Shown here: piece by piece, positions 24,824 to 33,968 of the stretch
How the letters are laid out: each line of letters starts with the position of its first letter
Numbering within the stretch: the first letter of the stretch is position 1
Assembly: GCA_014728085.1 (NCBI GenBank)
Contig: WJMF01000115.1
Coordinates: forward strand, 1 to 34,637
Origin: Candidatus Zhuqueibacterota bacterium
Lineage (GTDB): Bacteria > Zhuqueibacterota > Zhuqueibacteria > Residuimicrobiales > Oceaniaggregativiventaceae
Length of the DNA: 34,637 nucleotides
Direction: 5' to 3'
Notes under the pieces: generated by a model
The model's input: only the letters and a program-made list of their open reading frames with translations
What the model was told of the DNA's origin: nothing
Databases searched by the model: none
Program-made: the position numbers and the translations under genes

Positions 24824-26194
24824 CTATAACGCTTCAAGCTCCTGACGAGCCTGCTCCTTGAGCGGTGAGTTTGATTTATTCCAGATGATCTCTTCCAAAT
24901 GCTGACGCGCACTGTCTGTCTGTCCCTGCGATTTTAACAATAACGCGTAATGAAAACGGGCATTGAGATTGTTGGGATTGGCGTGAATCGCTTCCTTTAA
25001 AAATCCCATCGCTTCAGTGATATTGCCCAACTCGTAATGATTCTTGCCGAGCAGGGTCAACGTGATGCTGTCTTCCTTGCCCAGTTCATAAGCCTTTTGC
25101 GCTGTTTGGATGACTTTTTGGGGATCCCGCGCCGCATCATGGATAATTGCCGCCTGTTTATAAAATGAAGACTTGCTGGGTTGAAGCTTTAAAGCCGTAT
25201 TTACCGATGTGAGCGATTCTTCCAGTTGTCCCAAATGTAATTGACAGGACGCCAGAGAGATCCATACATCAGCATCATCCTGATGAGTTTTGAGATAGTT
25301 TTTATAATGGCTCGCAGCCTTGTCGTAATTTCCCTTGATAAACGCCTGATAACCCGAATGATAGAACTCGTCAGCAACCTGATCATCAGAAACCTGGTTG
25401 TCCTGCTGACGATCATCGGCGGCTTTATCCGTTTTTATAGATCGCTTTGCCAGGTTTCCCAGTTTGCCGTCGGGATCGAGCTTGACCACAACTTTGAAGC
25501 AGCGATTGGCGTTTTCATGGTCACCCCGGGCCAGGTAAATTTTACCCAGACCGAAATAAGCCTTGATTTCCTTGGGTGAAAGCGCAATACTCCTTTCAAA
25601 AGCTGAAACCGCCTTATCATACTGTTTTGTAACGCTATAAATAGCCCCCAAGTTGACAAACAGAGTCGCATTCTGCTTTTCGAATTCCGCCGCCTTGAGC
25701 AATAACTGTTCAGCATCCTTAAAACGCCGCATCTTGGAATACAAATTACCGAGGAGAAATAACGCTTTTTTATAGACCGGGCAAATCTCCACGGTTTGTT
25801 CCAAATAGTTCAACGCGACTTGATATTCTTTAAGTTCAATATAAACAAGGGCTAAATGATAGTAAAAATCCGGATGATAGGGTTCCTCCTGGATCGCTTC
25901 TTTCCATAATGATATCGCGTTCGGAAAATTTTTCTGATTGACCTGAGAAATCGCCTGTTGATGCAGATTTTCAGCCTTGGGTGAGGAAAGTTCAATGCCC
26001 CATTCTATACTGGCAACATTCTTGTGAAAATTGGTATTGAATCGCGTCGCCTTGCCGCGATACCGCTTGCTCAGTACATTAGTAATAATCGTCGACTGCT
26101 CATCAGCGGTTAAGGCATGCGTTTGCTTAAAGTCAGCCAGCAAATCGGTGATATCGATGTTGGTTCGAATAATTTTTTCTTTTGTTTCCGGCAT
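24824..26194 (-). CDS. TPR-repeat protein at the end of the microcompartment operon
   Basis: The protein has 456 residues. No signal peptide or membrane helix is seen, so it is cytosolic. About residues 75-240 and 275-445 hold roughly eight to nine tetratricopeptide units (for example FVNLGAIYSVTKQYDKAVSAF and YHSGYQAFIKGNYDKAASHY), separated by a polar linker rich in Asp, Gln and Lys (about 245-275). The first 70 residues are charged and unassigned. TPRs mediate protein-protein contacts. The gene lies 115 bp after fucI on the same strand, so it may be co-transcribed and could be an accessory or scaffold, but nothing in its sequence proves a link with the compartment. Confidence 0.8.
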   Translation of the reverse strand: MPETKEKIIRTNIDITDLLADFKQTHALTADEQSTIITNVLSKRYRGKATRFNTNFHKNVASIEWGIELSSPKAENLHQQAISQVNQKNFPNAISLWKEAIQEEPYHPDFYYHLALVYIELKEYQVALNYLEQTVEICPVYKKALFLLGNLYSKMRRFKDAEQLLLKAAEFEKQNATLFVNLGAIYSVTKQYDKAVSAFERSIALSPKEIKAYFGLGKIYLARGDHENANRCFKVVVKLDPDGKLGNLAKRSIKTDKAADDRQQDNQVSDDQVADEFYHSGYQAFIKGNYDKAASHYKNYLKTHQDDADVWISLASCQLHLGQLEESLTSVNTALKLQPSKSSFYKQAAIIHDAARDPQKVIQTAQKAYELGKEDSITLTLLGKNHYELGNITEAMGFLKEAIHANPNNLNARFHYALLLKSQGQTDSARQHLEEIIWNKSNSPLKEQARQELEAL

Positions 26195-26309
26195 ATATCT
26201 TCTAAAGGCTTAAATATGTTGCTTGTTCTTTTACCGAGCCTCCCTCCTACCGTAACTTGAGAAAATTGCAACACAAAAACAACAGATAAATTTTCTGCTG
26301 CAAAAAATT

Positions 26310-28148
26310 CTATTGGTATAGAGGACCATACGTTTTACAGGCACGATAATCTGCGCCTTCGAGGTCGTGGGTACCAAAAGCACTCCACGCCTTGGGTCTG
26401 AAGATGCGCTCGTCTGCTATGTTGTGCATTGCAACCGGAATTCGCAACATTGATGCGAGCGTGATCAATGAATGTCCGATATGACCATAGGAAATAGAAC
26501 CGTGATTGGCACCCCAATTGTTCATCACCGAATAGACATCGCGAAAAGCGCCTTTTCCGGTGGTTAGCGGTACGAACCAGGTCGTCGGCCAGGTCGGATC
26601 GGTGCGTTCATTGAGCACGGGATGTATTTTCTTATCCAGGGTAACCGTGTGTCCTTCGGCGATTTGCAAAACAGGCCCGAGGCCTTTTACCAGATTTATC
26701 CGGCTCATGGTAACCGGCATATTGCCGACGGTCAGGAACTGGGAAGAAAAACCACCACCGCGAAAGTAGCCCAAATTTGCCGGACACCAGCGCGTCGCCT
26801 CAAGACATTTTTCCGCCTCAGACGCCTGGATCTGCCAGAACGGTTTCATCGCCGGCTTGCCGTTGTCTTGCATCTGTCCGGTCCCATCCAGGGTTGCCGA
26901 ACCCGAATTGATCAGATGAATAATACCATTTTCAGCAATACCGCTCAGGGTTTCACCGGTGACGCGTTTGACCGCATCGGGACTCCAATACGTTCTGACG
27001 TCGGCAAATATTTGTGCTCTGTCCGTAATCAGGTGGCCGAACAGCATGGCTGCACCGTTCAATGCATCATTTTCGGTGGCCATGACATATGGTTGCCTGA
27101 TACCGTTCCAGTCAAAGGAAGAATTGAGAATGGCTTCCATAAAATCGCCATTGGGAAAATGATCCGTCCATTGCCGCTGACCCTGAAATCCGGCTGCCAG
27201 GGCATTGTGTCCCAGCGCCTCCTCGGCATAGCCAATATGGTCCATAGCGGGATTTCCCACCATCAGATCACGGGCAATCAGCGTCATTTTTACGACGGTT
27301 TGCCAGTCCCGGTCCTTTTGCTGACGCGATCGCTGCTTTTCAGTCGGATTCGGGTCTATTCCCTCCTTACAGTAGCGCTTTATCCATTCCATAGCGCGAT
27401 CATATTCCTGTTTGTCGAATATTTCATTATTGATGCGGCGGACGAATTCACTCATGTCAACATATTCACAGCGCATACCGAGAAATTCTTCAAAAAACAA
27501 GGGGTCTACCATTGAACCGGCAATTCCCATCGATACTGAGCCGAGGGACAAATAGGATTTTCCTCGCATTTCAGCAACCGCAAGACCGCTCTTGACAAAT
27601 TGCAATATTTTTTCCCTGACATCAGCGGGAATCGTGGTGTCACCCGCATCCTGCACATCTCGACCATAGATCCCAAATGCGGGTAGTCCTTTTTGGTCAT
27701 GCGCGGCCAAAACCGCTGCAAGATAGACCGCTCCCGGACGTTCCGTACCGTTAAATCCCCAGATTGCTTTGGGAATATAAGGATCCATATCCATGGTTTC
27801 AGAGCCGTAACACCAGCTGGGTGTTACGGTTAAAGAGACGCCGACACCTTGTCGTTCAAATTTATCCTGTGCCTGAGCAGCTTCAGCCACACCGCCAATA
27901 CAGGAATCGGCGATAACGCATTCTACCGGTAAACCATTTGAGTGATGTAAATTCTTGCTGATCAGCTCACCTACAGCTTTGGCCAGATTCATGGTGATAT
28001 CTTCAAGAGATTCACGTACACCTTTTCTTCTGCCATCGATGGTGGGCCTGATGCCGACTTTGGGCATGGAGCCATTTAAACGCTGATGAGGTTGGTTTAC
28101 GGGAAAATCTAAATTTGTTACGTTTGATTCTTTGGCTGAATTCTTCAT
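26310..28148 (-). CDS. fucI: L-fucose isomerase
   Basis: The protein has 612 residues. It contains the family opening [38 protein letters not shown] and [21 protein letters not shown], and ends in a C-terminal half with [20 protein letters not shown] and [16 protein letters not shown]. It is a Mn2+-dependent ketol isomerase converting L-fucose to L-fuculose and sometimes D-arabinose to D-ribulose. Compared with typical FucI (about 590) it has some 25 extra N-terminal residues. No clear ribosome-binding site precedes ATG 28148, so the real start could be Met28. It lies 26 bp after ackA, and the presence of fucU makes fucose the probable substrate. Confidence 0.93.
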   Translation of the reverse strand: MKNSAKESNVTNLDFPVNQPHQRLNGSMPKVGIRPTIDGRRKGVRESLEDITMNLAKAVGELISKNLHHSNGLPVECVIADSCIGGVAEAAQAQDKFERQGVGVSLTVTPSWCYGSETMDMDPYIPKAIWGFNGTERPGAVYLAAVLAAHDQKGLPAFGIYGRDVQDAGDTTIPADVREKILQFVKSGLAVAEMRGKSYLSLGSVSMGIAGSMVDPLFFEEFLGMRCEYVDMSEFVRRINNEIFDKQEYDRAMEWIKRYCKEGIDPNPTEKQRSRQQKDRDWQTVVKMTLIARDLMVGNPAMDHIGYAEEALGHNALAAGFQGQRQWTDHFPNGDFMEAILNSSFDWNGIRQPYVMATENDALNGAAMLFGHLITDRAQIFADVRTYWSPDAVKRVTGETLSGIAENGIIHLINSGSATLDGTGQMQDNGKPAMKPFWQIQASEAEKCLEATRWCPANLGYFRGGGFSSQFLTVGNMPVTMSRINLVKGLGPVLQIAEGHTVTLDKKIHPVLNERTDPTWPTTWFVPLTTGKGAFRDVYSVMNNWGANHGSISYGHIGHSLITLASMLRIPVAMHNIADERIFRPKAWSAFGTHDLEGADYRACKTYGPLYQ

Positions 28149-28174
28149 CGTATTTTCATTCTTTTGTTAAAAAT

Positions 28175-29362
28175 CTAATTATTTATCACTTTAAACGTTT
28201 CCTGAGCAACCACCCATTCTTCATTAGTATCTAGTATCAAAGCTCTTACATTTGAAGTATTACTTGAAATGATTTGAGCATGTTCTTTGTTCTTTTGCTG
28301 ATTTATTTCAAGGCCAAGAAAATGCAATGAGGACAAAACGCGCTGTCGCAGATCGGCGTCTTGTTGCCCGATACCGCCGGTAAAGGTAATTGCATCGACA
28401 CCCTCCATAAGAACGATATATTCACCAATGTATCGTTTAATGTCATAGATAAATTTATCGCGTGCCAGTTTTGCCCGCTTGTCTCCGGCTTTTTCTGCTT
28501 TGCGGATATCTCGCATATCGCCGCTGGTACCGGACAATCCGGCCAGACCGGCATTTTGGGAACATTCTTTCAGAGCGGTATCCAGATCAATGCCCTTCCG
28601 TTCCATAATATAGGGTAAAACGTATGGATCCATATCACCAATGCGCGTGCTTTGTAGCAGACCGGATTGAGGCGTAAAGCCCATTGAGGTATCTATCGAG
28701 CGACCGTTTTTAAAGGCACACAGAGAAGATGAACCACCCAGGTGACAGGTAATGATTTTATGATCATCCTCGTTGAGACCGAGGATGCGAACCGTCTCCC
28801 AGGTAACAAAACGGTGCGAGGCGCCGTGATAGCCGTATTTTTTAACACCATAGGTTTCATACCATTCGTACGGTGTACCGTAAACTTTGGCATATTCCGG
28901 TGCGTCGACGTGAAAGCCGGGTTCAAAAACACCGACCAAAGGGGTATTCGGCAAAAGTTCGCGAAACATATAGATCGCAGTCAGATACGGCGGATTGTGA
29001 GCCGGAGCCAGAGCCTTATAGTCCTCCATAGCGTTCAGGACATCCTGTGTCAAAAGAACGGAACCGTTCTTATCCCCGGCCTGTATCGTTTTAAAACCGA
29101 CTGCATCGATGGCTTTGAGATCCGGCAAGATGGAAAATTCAGCATCAACGAGAAAATCCAGAGCATGCTCCACCGCCTCGCGATGTGACGGTATACGTGT
29201 ATGTTCCTGCAGCAGCTCTTCACCCTCTTTCCAGTATGTGACGGCCGCATTTTCCGATCCTACCCTGTCCGTATGGCCTTTGGCGAGTACCTTTTGCGAA
29301 TCCATCTCGATCAATTGAAACTTGAGACTTGTGGATCCGATGTTGCAAACCATAATTTGCAT
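28175..29362 (-). CDS. Divergent acetate-kinase-family enzyme of the fucose microcompartment
   Basis: The protein has 395 residues, usual length. The ASKHA fold is intact, with VCNIGSTSLKFQLIEM, His122 in LAPAHNP, His179 in YGYHGASH, CHLGG, Arg240 in STRIGDMDP, FTGGIG and DTNEEWVVAQET. Residues conserved in bona fide AckA are changed. Arg91 is Lys and the HRVVHGG motif reads FKTIQAG; catalytic Asp148 is Glu147 in VFEPGFH; Asn211 is Gly210; and GIGEN is GIGQQ. It therefore belongs to a divergent clade, and its acyl substrate may be larger than acetate (propionate or lactate are possible), with ATP made from an acyl-phosphate. It sits in the operon between the BMC hexamer gene and fucI. Confidence 0.8.
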   Translation of the reverse strand: MQIMVCNIGSTSLKFQLIEMDSQKVLAKGHTDRVGSENAAVTYWKEGEELLQEHTRIPSHREAVEHALDFLVDAEFSILPDLKAIDAVGFKTIQAGDKNGSVLLTQDVLNAMEDYKALAPAHNPPYLTAIYMFRELLPNTPLVGVFEPGFHVDAPEYAKVYGTPYEWYETYGVKKYGYHGASHRFVTWETVRILGLNEDDHKIITCHLGGSSSLCAFKNGRSIDTSMGFTPQSGLLQSTRIGDMDPYVLPYIMERKGIDLDTALKECSQNAGLAGLSGTSGDMRDIRKAEKAGDKRAKLARDKFIYDIKRYIGEYIVLMEGVDAITFTGGIGQQDADLRQRVLSSLHFLGLEINQQKNKEHAQIISSNTSNVRALILDTNEEWVVAQETFKVINN

Positions 29363-29412
29363 ACGAATAACCTGTCTAATGTTTTACTTGAGGTGATTCT
29401 TTTAACATTAAT

Positions 29413-29437
29413 TATAACAATTTGATTGATTGTTATA
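29413..29437 (-). promoter_or_regulatory. Intercistronic hairpin between shell gene and kinase gene
   Basis: A perfect 9-bp inverted repeat (TATAACAAT 29413-29421, ATTGTTATA 29429-29437) surrounds a 7-nt loop. It is AT-only except for one pair and has no T tract, so it is not a standard terminator. It may stabilise or process the message downstream of the shell gene, which is needed in excess. Confidence 0.5.
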
Positions 29438-29459
29438 GTACTATTGAATCAACCTGTTA

Positions 29460-29735
29460 TTATCGCTTTGGCAGGATGAGCTCAACATCATCGTGAGGTC
29501 TGGCAATAACGTGCACGGAAATTAATTCTCCTACTTTTTCAGCAGCCGCGGCGCCGGCATCGGTAGCAGCTTTAACGGCACCGACATCACCTCTTACCAT
29601 AACCGTTACAAAACCACCGCCAATTTGTATTTTACCGATCAGTTCGACCTGTGCCGCTTTGACCATTGCATCCGCTGCTTCGAGCGAGGGTACGAATCCG
29701 CGGGTTTCAATCAGACCAATTGCTTGTAGTGCCAT
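29460..29735 (-). CDS. BMC-H microcompartment shell protein (PduA/EutM/CcmK type)
   Basis: The protein has 91 residues, one BMC domain (Pfam BMC fold). It starts [24 protein letters not shown], given here as the family opening, with [21 protein letters not shown] and ending [18 protein letters not shown]. Such proteins form hexamers tiling the shell facets, with a central pore. The typical pore-region segment is [29 protein letters not shown] lies at ribosome-binding distance upstream. It is the only single-domain shell protein in the window. Confidence 0.96.
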   Translation of the reverse strand: MALQAIGLIETRGFVPSLEAADAMVKAAQVELIGKIQIGGGFVTVMVRGDVGAVKAATDAGAAAAEKVGELISVHVIARPHDDVELILPKR

Positions 29736-29776
29736 TGTTTGTTCTCCTTTGGGTTTACTGTATATGCATTGACGAT

Positions 29777-31195
29777 TTAAACAATTTGCAGGGATTTATA
29801 AATCGATAATCTTCTGACCCGGGCGAAATTCCTCGGTGTACAAATACCTTCTCCGGTTGGACTGGAGATGGTATGGGAAAAATAGCCTTCCCCTGCACGC
29901 GGGCCATTTCCGGCCAGGCTGGGACCGTTAACGACAACAATATCGGTATCGATCGCTTTTGTAAAGCGGGTGATGGTCTCCAGATGGTTGGAATAGATTA
30001 CCGCGGTATGGCCGAACTTGTGTTCCGCTTTTACGGCCAATCGTATACCTTCCTTCCGGTCGCTGACCTTTACCACAGGCAGAAAGGGCATCATTTGCTC
30101 TTCCTGCACAAAGAGATGGCCGAATTCCGTCTCTCCGAACAGAACGCGAACATCATCAGAGAGGTCGAGTCCGGCTGCGCGCCCCAGAACATTTGCATTT
30201 TTGCCGATATAGTGACGGCTGGGATAAAAATGACCATCCTTGCCTTTTTCGAATGCTTTTTCCGTCAGCATCTCGATCTGCCGGCGGTTCAACCTCACGG
30301 CACCAACCCGGCTCATGGCATTCATAAACGCATCAAAAACAGAGGCGACAACAAAGATCTCCTTTTCAGCGATACAGAGAATATTATTATCAAAAGCTGC
30401 GCCTTCGATGATATGGTTGGCTGCGAGATTCAAATCAGCGGTATCATCAATAAAGACCGGCGGATTACCCGGTCCGGCGGCAATCACCTTTTTCCCGGCA
30501 TCGAATGCGGCTTTGACCACGGCCGGTCCGCCGGTGGCGGCGATAATAGGAATATTCGGGTGTGTCATCAGGGTATTGAGGCTTTGCAGAGTCGGTTCCC
30601 GCACCATGGTGATCAAGTCGGCTGGTCCGCCGTTGTTTTGAATGGTTTTATTAAAAATTTCCAAAGCAAATGCAGAAACCTTTTTGGCGGCAGGATGAAC
30701 ATTGAACACAACCGAATTTCCGGAGGCGATCATGATCACGGTGCTGTTAAAAAGCACCGGAATCGGATGGGTGGACGGTGTGATGCCGGCAATAACACCG
30801 TAAGGGGCATAATCCTCCACCACGAGTCCCTTATCGCCGCTCCAGGAACGCGTTTCCAGGTCTTCCATGCCGGGGGTAGCGTCTGCGGCGTTGTGATGTT
30901 TGATGATTTTACACTCGACACGTCCCATCCCGGTTTCCTCATGCGCCCGGTGGGCGAACGCTTCGGCATGCTCGTGCATGGTTTCGCGTAAAGCACAAAT
31001 CACCTTTTCACGCGTCTCTTTCAGGGTATTGTGCCAGATTTTTTGCGCTTCTTTGGCCGCGAAGATGGCTTTTTCTATATCATCATATACACCGGTGCTG
31101 GTACCGATGCTCTGTGCGGAAACAGACTGTTTATTCAATTCTTCAATAACTTTACGGGCGATTTCTTTGACGAGTTGCCGGTCGATATCAGACAT
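29777..31195 (-). CDS. pduP: CoA-acylating aldehyde dehydrogenase, microcompartment type (PduP/EutE-like)
   Basis: The protein has 472 residues. Residues 1-20 ([20 protein letters not shown]) form an amphipathic helix followed by a flexible Ser/Gly/Thr linker, the classic encapsulation peptide that targets enzymes to BMC lumens. The ALDH core follows, with [19 protein letters not shown] and the catalytic cysteine C274 in [11 protein letters not shown]. It oxidises an aldehyde to acyl-CoA with NAD+. In PDU the substrate is propionaldehyde and in EUT acetaldehyde; here, from the fucose context, lactaldehyde or propionaldehyde is likely. It lies 9 bp after the tandem-BMC gene. Confidence 0.93.
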   Translation of the reverse strand: MSDIDRQLVKEIARKVIEELNKQSVSAQSIGTSTGVYDDIEKAIFAAKEAQKIWHNTLKETREKVICALRETMHEHAEAFAHRAHEETGMGRVECKIIKHHNAADATPGMEDLETRSWSGDKGLVVEDYAPYGVIAGITPSTHPIPVLFNSTVIMIASGNSVVFNVHPAAKKVSAFALEIFNKTIQNNGGPADLITMVREPTLQSLNTLMTHPNIPIIAATGGPAVVKAAFDAGKKVIAAGPGNPPVFIDDTADLNLAANHIIEGAAFDNNILCIAEKEIFVVASVFDAFMNAMSRVGAVRLNRRQIEMLTEKAFEKGKDGHFYPSRHYIGKNANVLGRAAGLDLSDDVRVLFGETEFGHLFVQEEQMMPFLPVVKVSDRKEGIRLAVKAEHKFGHTAVIYSNHLETITRFTKAIDTDIVVVNGPSLAGNGPRAGEGYFSHTISSPTGEGICTPRNFARVRRLSIYKSLQIV

Positions 31196-31204
31196 TGCAA
31201 GGTC

Positions 31205-31756
31205 CTATAAATATTCTTTAAACAGTTCTTCGCTCGGCGCCGGGATCACCACTTTGTTGACCAGGAGTCCTTTTTCAGAAACAACAGCAGCACCAGATTC
31301 GACAGCAGCAGTAACAGCGGAAACATCTCCGGTAAGCGTGACAAATGCTTTGCCGCCCAATGCCATCGCCAGCCGGATTTCAACGATTTCGACGCTGGCA
31401 GCCTTGGCGGCAGCGTCAGCCGCTTCCAGCAGAGAGGCCACGGAAAATGATTCGATAATGCCGAGAGCACCCTTGTTTTTCACCACATTGGCTCCGCTGA
31501 TCGCCGGAAAAATAGAGTTGTGAACATTGGCAATGACGAGAGAATCGATGATGGATGATTGCGATTGCATTGCATTCAATCCTGCATCCACGCTGGACTG
31601 GACGCTATCGACCCCGCCGCCGATGATAACCATATATTTACCGGAACAGATCGATCGCGACACCAATAGCTCTACATCAGCGGTCTTTAACAGGACATCG
31701 GTAACCTGAATTCCGGATGCAATACTGTTCAGTTCGATTAATCCTATTGCATTCAT
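31205..31756 (-). CDS. pduT: Tandem-domain BMC-T shell protein (PduT-like)
   Basis: The protein has 183 residues with two BMC domains (about 1-88 and 95-178). The second reads ALGIIESFSVASLLEAADAA, with EIRLAMALGGKAFVTLTGDV. Cys37 in SRSICSGKYM corresponds to the pore cysteine (Cys38) of PduT, which in PduT trimers ligates a [4Fe-4S] cluster at the three-fold pore. Its gene follows the PduS-like gene with the ATG adjacent to that gene's stop. This fits an electron relay across the shell, with PduS reducing cofactors inside. Confidence 0.92.
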   Translation of the reverse strand: MNAIGLIELNSIASGIQVTDVLLKTADVELLVSRSICSGKYMVIIGGGVDSVQSSVDAGLNAMQSQSSIIDSLVIANVHNSIFPAISGANVVKNKGALGIIESFSVASLLEAADAAAKAASVEIVEIRLAMALGGKAFVTLTGDVSAVTAAVESGAAVVSEKGLLVNKVVIPAPSEELFKEYL

Positions 31757-33082
31757 TTAAATCCTCTCAATGGTTATGCCTTCAGGTGTAACCCTGGTGA
31801 CGTGGCCTGAAATGCTGGCGTGATATGCAGCACTTAACGGAGTGTCCGGTACCGCCTCGGCGATGAGCCGGCCTTTTTCGACGGTTTGTTTTTCCTGCAC
31901 CACGGGACGGGCGGGAACGCCGATATGCTGATCGAGCAATATACGAACATATGGAGGTTCATAAGCGGTTTCTTTATAATGCGCCCCGGCTTCATACGGC
32001 GTCAGGCCGAGCTTGTTATTCAACAGCTTCATAGGAACGCGCCGTTCATTTTTCATCGGATGCGCTTTGACCTCTGTGGGTCCCTCCCATTTGGTAACAC
32101 CGATCTCTTTTAGATTGTCAATGCTCTGCACGCAGGCTTCCCGCGGATAGAGGTCTTCCGGACAGGCATAGAGCGTACAGATACCGCATTGACAGCAGAG
32201 CTGGGCATAACGGTTCCACATCTCTTTGGAAGTAAGGGTAAATCCCAGACTTCGCATCACCTTGTGTGGCTGGATATCATAGCCGAGCAGATAGCGGGGA
32301 CAGAGTTCGGTACAATAGCTGCACTGATCGCAGGCAGAGTGGCCGATCTTGTTCATCTGACTTTTGGTCATGGAATAGCGCTGTATCAGTCGGTGTTCTT
32401 TGGGCAACACAATAAGGCCGCCGGTGGTTTTGCCGATCGGCTGGTCCAGGTCTTTAATCAGCTTGCCCATTAAAATACCGCTGTTCATGACAGCAAAGTC
32501 GTCGATAAGGCTCCCTCCTGCCACCTCGAGGGCGTGACGAACGCTTGTGCCGATGGGCAAAAAGAGGGTGACGGGTTGTTTGACTTTGCCGGTAATGGTC
32601 AAAAAGGTATTGATTACCGGTTTGTTTTGATGCGCCTGATAAATATTATAAAAGGTTTCGACATTATTGACAATGGAATCGACCTGAAGCGGAATACCGC
32701 CGGCGGGCACGAGCTTGCCGGTGATTTCATAGACCAGTTCGTATTCATCGCCGGCGGGATAAAAATCGCCGAATTCCCTGATTTTCAAATCGATATTCTT
32801 TGCAGCGTCTCGAATGGCCTGAATGGCGCCTGAATTCTTTGATTTGATACCGATCCAAAGCTCTTTGGCCGCCACCGGAGCGGCTGCGAGGGCAATGCCA
32901 TTAACGATTTCCGGGGCAAAGTTAACCATCAGCTCCCTGTCTTTGTGCATCAGCGGTTCGCATTCGGCACCGTTGGCCAACAACCAGCGCGTTTGCGATT
33001 TATATTTAACATGGGTCGGAAATCCGGCCCCACCGGCACCGATAACGCCGGCATTTTTAATTTTTTCAACAATATCAGGCAT
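31757..33082 (-). CDS. pduS: PduS-like RnfC-family Fe-S flavoprotein
   Basis: The protein has 441 residues. The NADH/FMN-binding glycine-rich start is GAGGAGFPTHVKYKSQTRW, followed by LLANGAECEPLMHKDRELM (family motif). A SLBB-type segment is next, and then two [4Fe-4S] motifs, CDQCSYCTELCPRYLLGYD and CCQCGICTLYACPEDLYPRE. The C-terminal domain is barrel-sandwich-like (residues about 395-441, ISGHVTRVTPEGITIERI). PduS is a cobalamin reductase in the B12-dependent propanediol BMC, but no B12 enzyme is seen here, so a general NADH-recycling or electron-export role is possible. It is directly followed by the PduT-like shell gene. Confidence 0.93.
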   Translation of the reverse strand: MPDIVEKIKNAGVIGAGGAGFPTHVKYKSQTRWLLANGAECEPLMHKDRELMVNFAPEIVNGIALAAAPVAAKELWIGIKSKNSGAIQAIRDAAKNIDLKIREFGDFYPAGDEYELVYEITGKLVPAGGIPLQVDSIVNNVETFYNIYQAHQNKPVINTFLTITGKVKQPVTLFLPIGTSVRHALEVAGGSLIDDFAVMNSGILMGKLIKDLDQPIGKTTGGLIVLPKEHRLIQRYSMTKSQMNKIGHSACDQCSYCTELCPRYLLGYDIQPHKVMRSLGFTLTSKEMWNRYAQLCCQCGICTLYACPEDLYPREACVQSIDNLKEIGVTKWEGPTEVKAHPMKNERRVPMKLLNNKLGLTPYEAGAHYKETAYEPPYVRILLDQHIGVPARPVVQEKQTVEKGRLIAEAVPDTPLSAAYHASISGHVTRVTPEGITIERI

Positions 33083-33151
33083 GTTTAATATTCGTTAAAG
33101 GTTCAAAAGATCAATCATCATTATATAAAAAATCCAAATCAAAATCAATAA

Positions 33152-33595
33152 TTATGTCGCGTTTTCAAGCGGTACAACGCCTTTTTTGACAATAATATTG
33201 CCATATTTGGCCGTTTCTCCGGTCATGACAATGGCAAAAGCTGATTTGGAGCGTTCGTAAAATGCAAATCTGTCGATATGTTCCGGCGCAGCGGTTTTCG
33301 GCCAGTGACGGTCGATAACCTCCCGATAGCGTTTTAGCACCGACGCATCCAGTGTATCGCCTTTAACTGCCTGCATCATGGTCACAGGATGGGTAACATA
33401 GGTATCCGGAACAAACAGCGGCAATACCGCATCAAGCAAATCAGCGATTTTCAGACCATCGGCGCGGACGAGGCGATGGGCCAGCGATTCTCCGGGGAAA
33501 TGGGCATCAGCAAAGACGATCTCGTCGCCGTGCCCCATGCGGTATAGAATACTGAGCAACTCCGGACTTAAAAGCGGTGAAATTCCGACAAGCAC
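33152..33595 (-). CDS. fucU: L-fucose mutarotase, RbsD/FucU family
   Basis: The protein has 147 residues. It starts at GTG (33595) with GGGAGGT at the correct distance upstream. Motifs are ILYRMGHGDEIVFADAHFPGE, here the catalytic His/Asp region, and the C-terminal RFAFYERSKSAFAIVMTGET with YGNIIVKKGV. FucU interconverts the alpha and beta anomers of L-fucose so that FucI can use them. It is the first gene of the microcompartment operon, 69 bp before pduS, and its sequence supports fucose as the pathway substrate. Confidence 0.92.
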   Translation of the reverse strand: MLVGISPLLSPELLSILYRMGHGDEIVFADAHFPGESLAHRLVRADGLKIADLLDAVLPLFVPDTYVTHPVTMMQAVKGDTLDASVLKRYREVIDRHWPKTAAPEHIDRFAFYERSKSAFAIVMTGETAKYGNIIVKKGVVPLENAT

Positions 33596-33890
33596 GTTTG
33601 ACCTCCCAGATGTTTATCGTTTAGAAAAGGTACACAAAAATAGTATGATTTGCGAGAAAAAAAAAGATGACAGGTCTCGTTATGGGGGCGGTATTTATCC
33701 CAAGAGATAAAATAAACATATTAATTTGGCACTATTCAGCGAATCAGCAGAAGGTAATACGATAACACCCTTTTGCCAATCGCCTCTTCCTGATGCCCGC
33801 GAACCTCTGCGGCAGCAAATCCGGCGATAACATTAAAAGCCGCGGACTATATTTTAAAAATAACCAGCAAATCAAATTCCACGCGGCAAG
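33596..33890. other. Intergenic region upstream of the microcompartment operon
   Basis: No gene is recognised. On the minus strand TATTTTTG (33644-33637) matches the Bacteroidota -7 consensus TAnnTTTG, but no matching -33 TTG is seen at proper spacing, so the operon promoter is unresolved. The rest shows no convincing structure. Confidence 0.35.
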
Positions 33891-33968
33891 TTACTTTATC
33901 AGTACCAGTTTCCGGACGCTTGTAAAGGTTCCGGCTCTTACTCGGAATAGCATTGAATTGAATATTCT
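33891..33968 (-). pseudogene. Eroded T9SS C-terminal sorting tail
   Basis: On the minus strand 25 codons run to a TAA (33893-33891) and end in RVRAGTFTSVRKLVLIK, the typical final strand of a type A T9SS sorting domain. They follow directly, in frame, after the TAG stop (33971-33969) of the DUF4384 gene. No NYPNPFN part is present, so it is a remnant of a secreted protein or of an extension cut off by the TAG. Confidence 0.6.

Noticed and set aside
29873-30991. 372-codon open frame on the plus strand opposite the aldehyde dehydrogenase
   Set aside because: Low-complexity shadow of the real gene with no family motifs.
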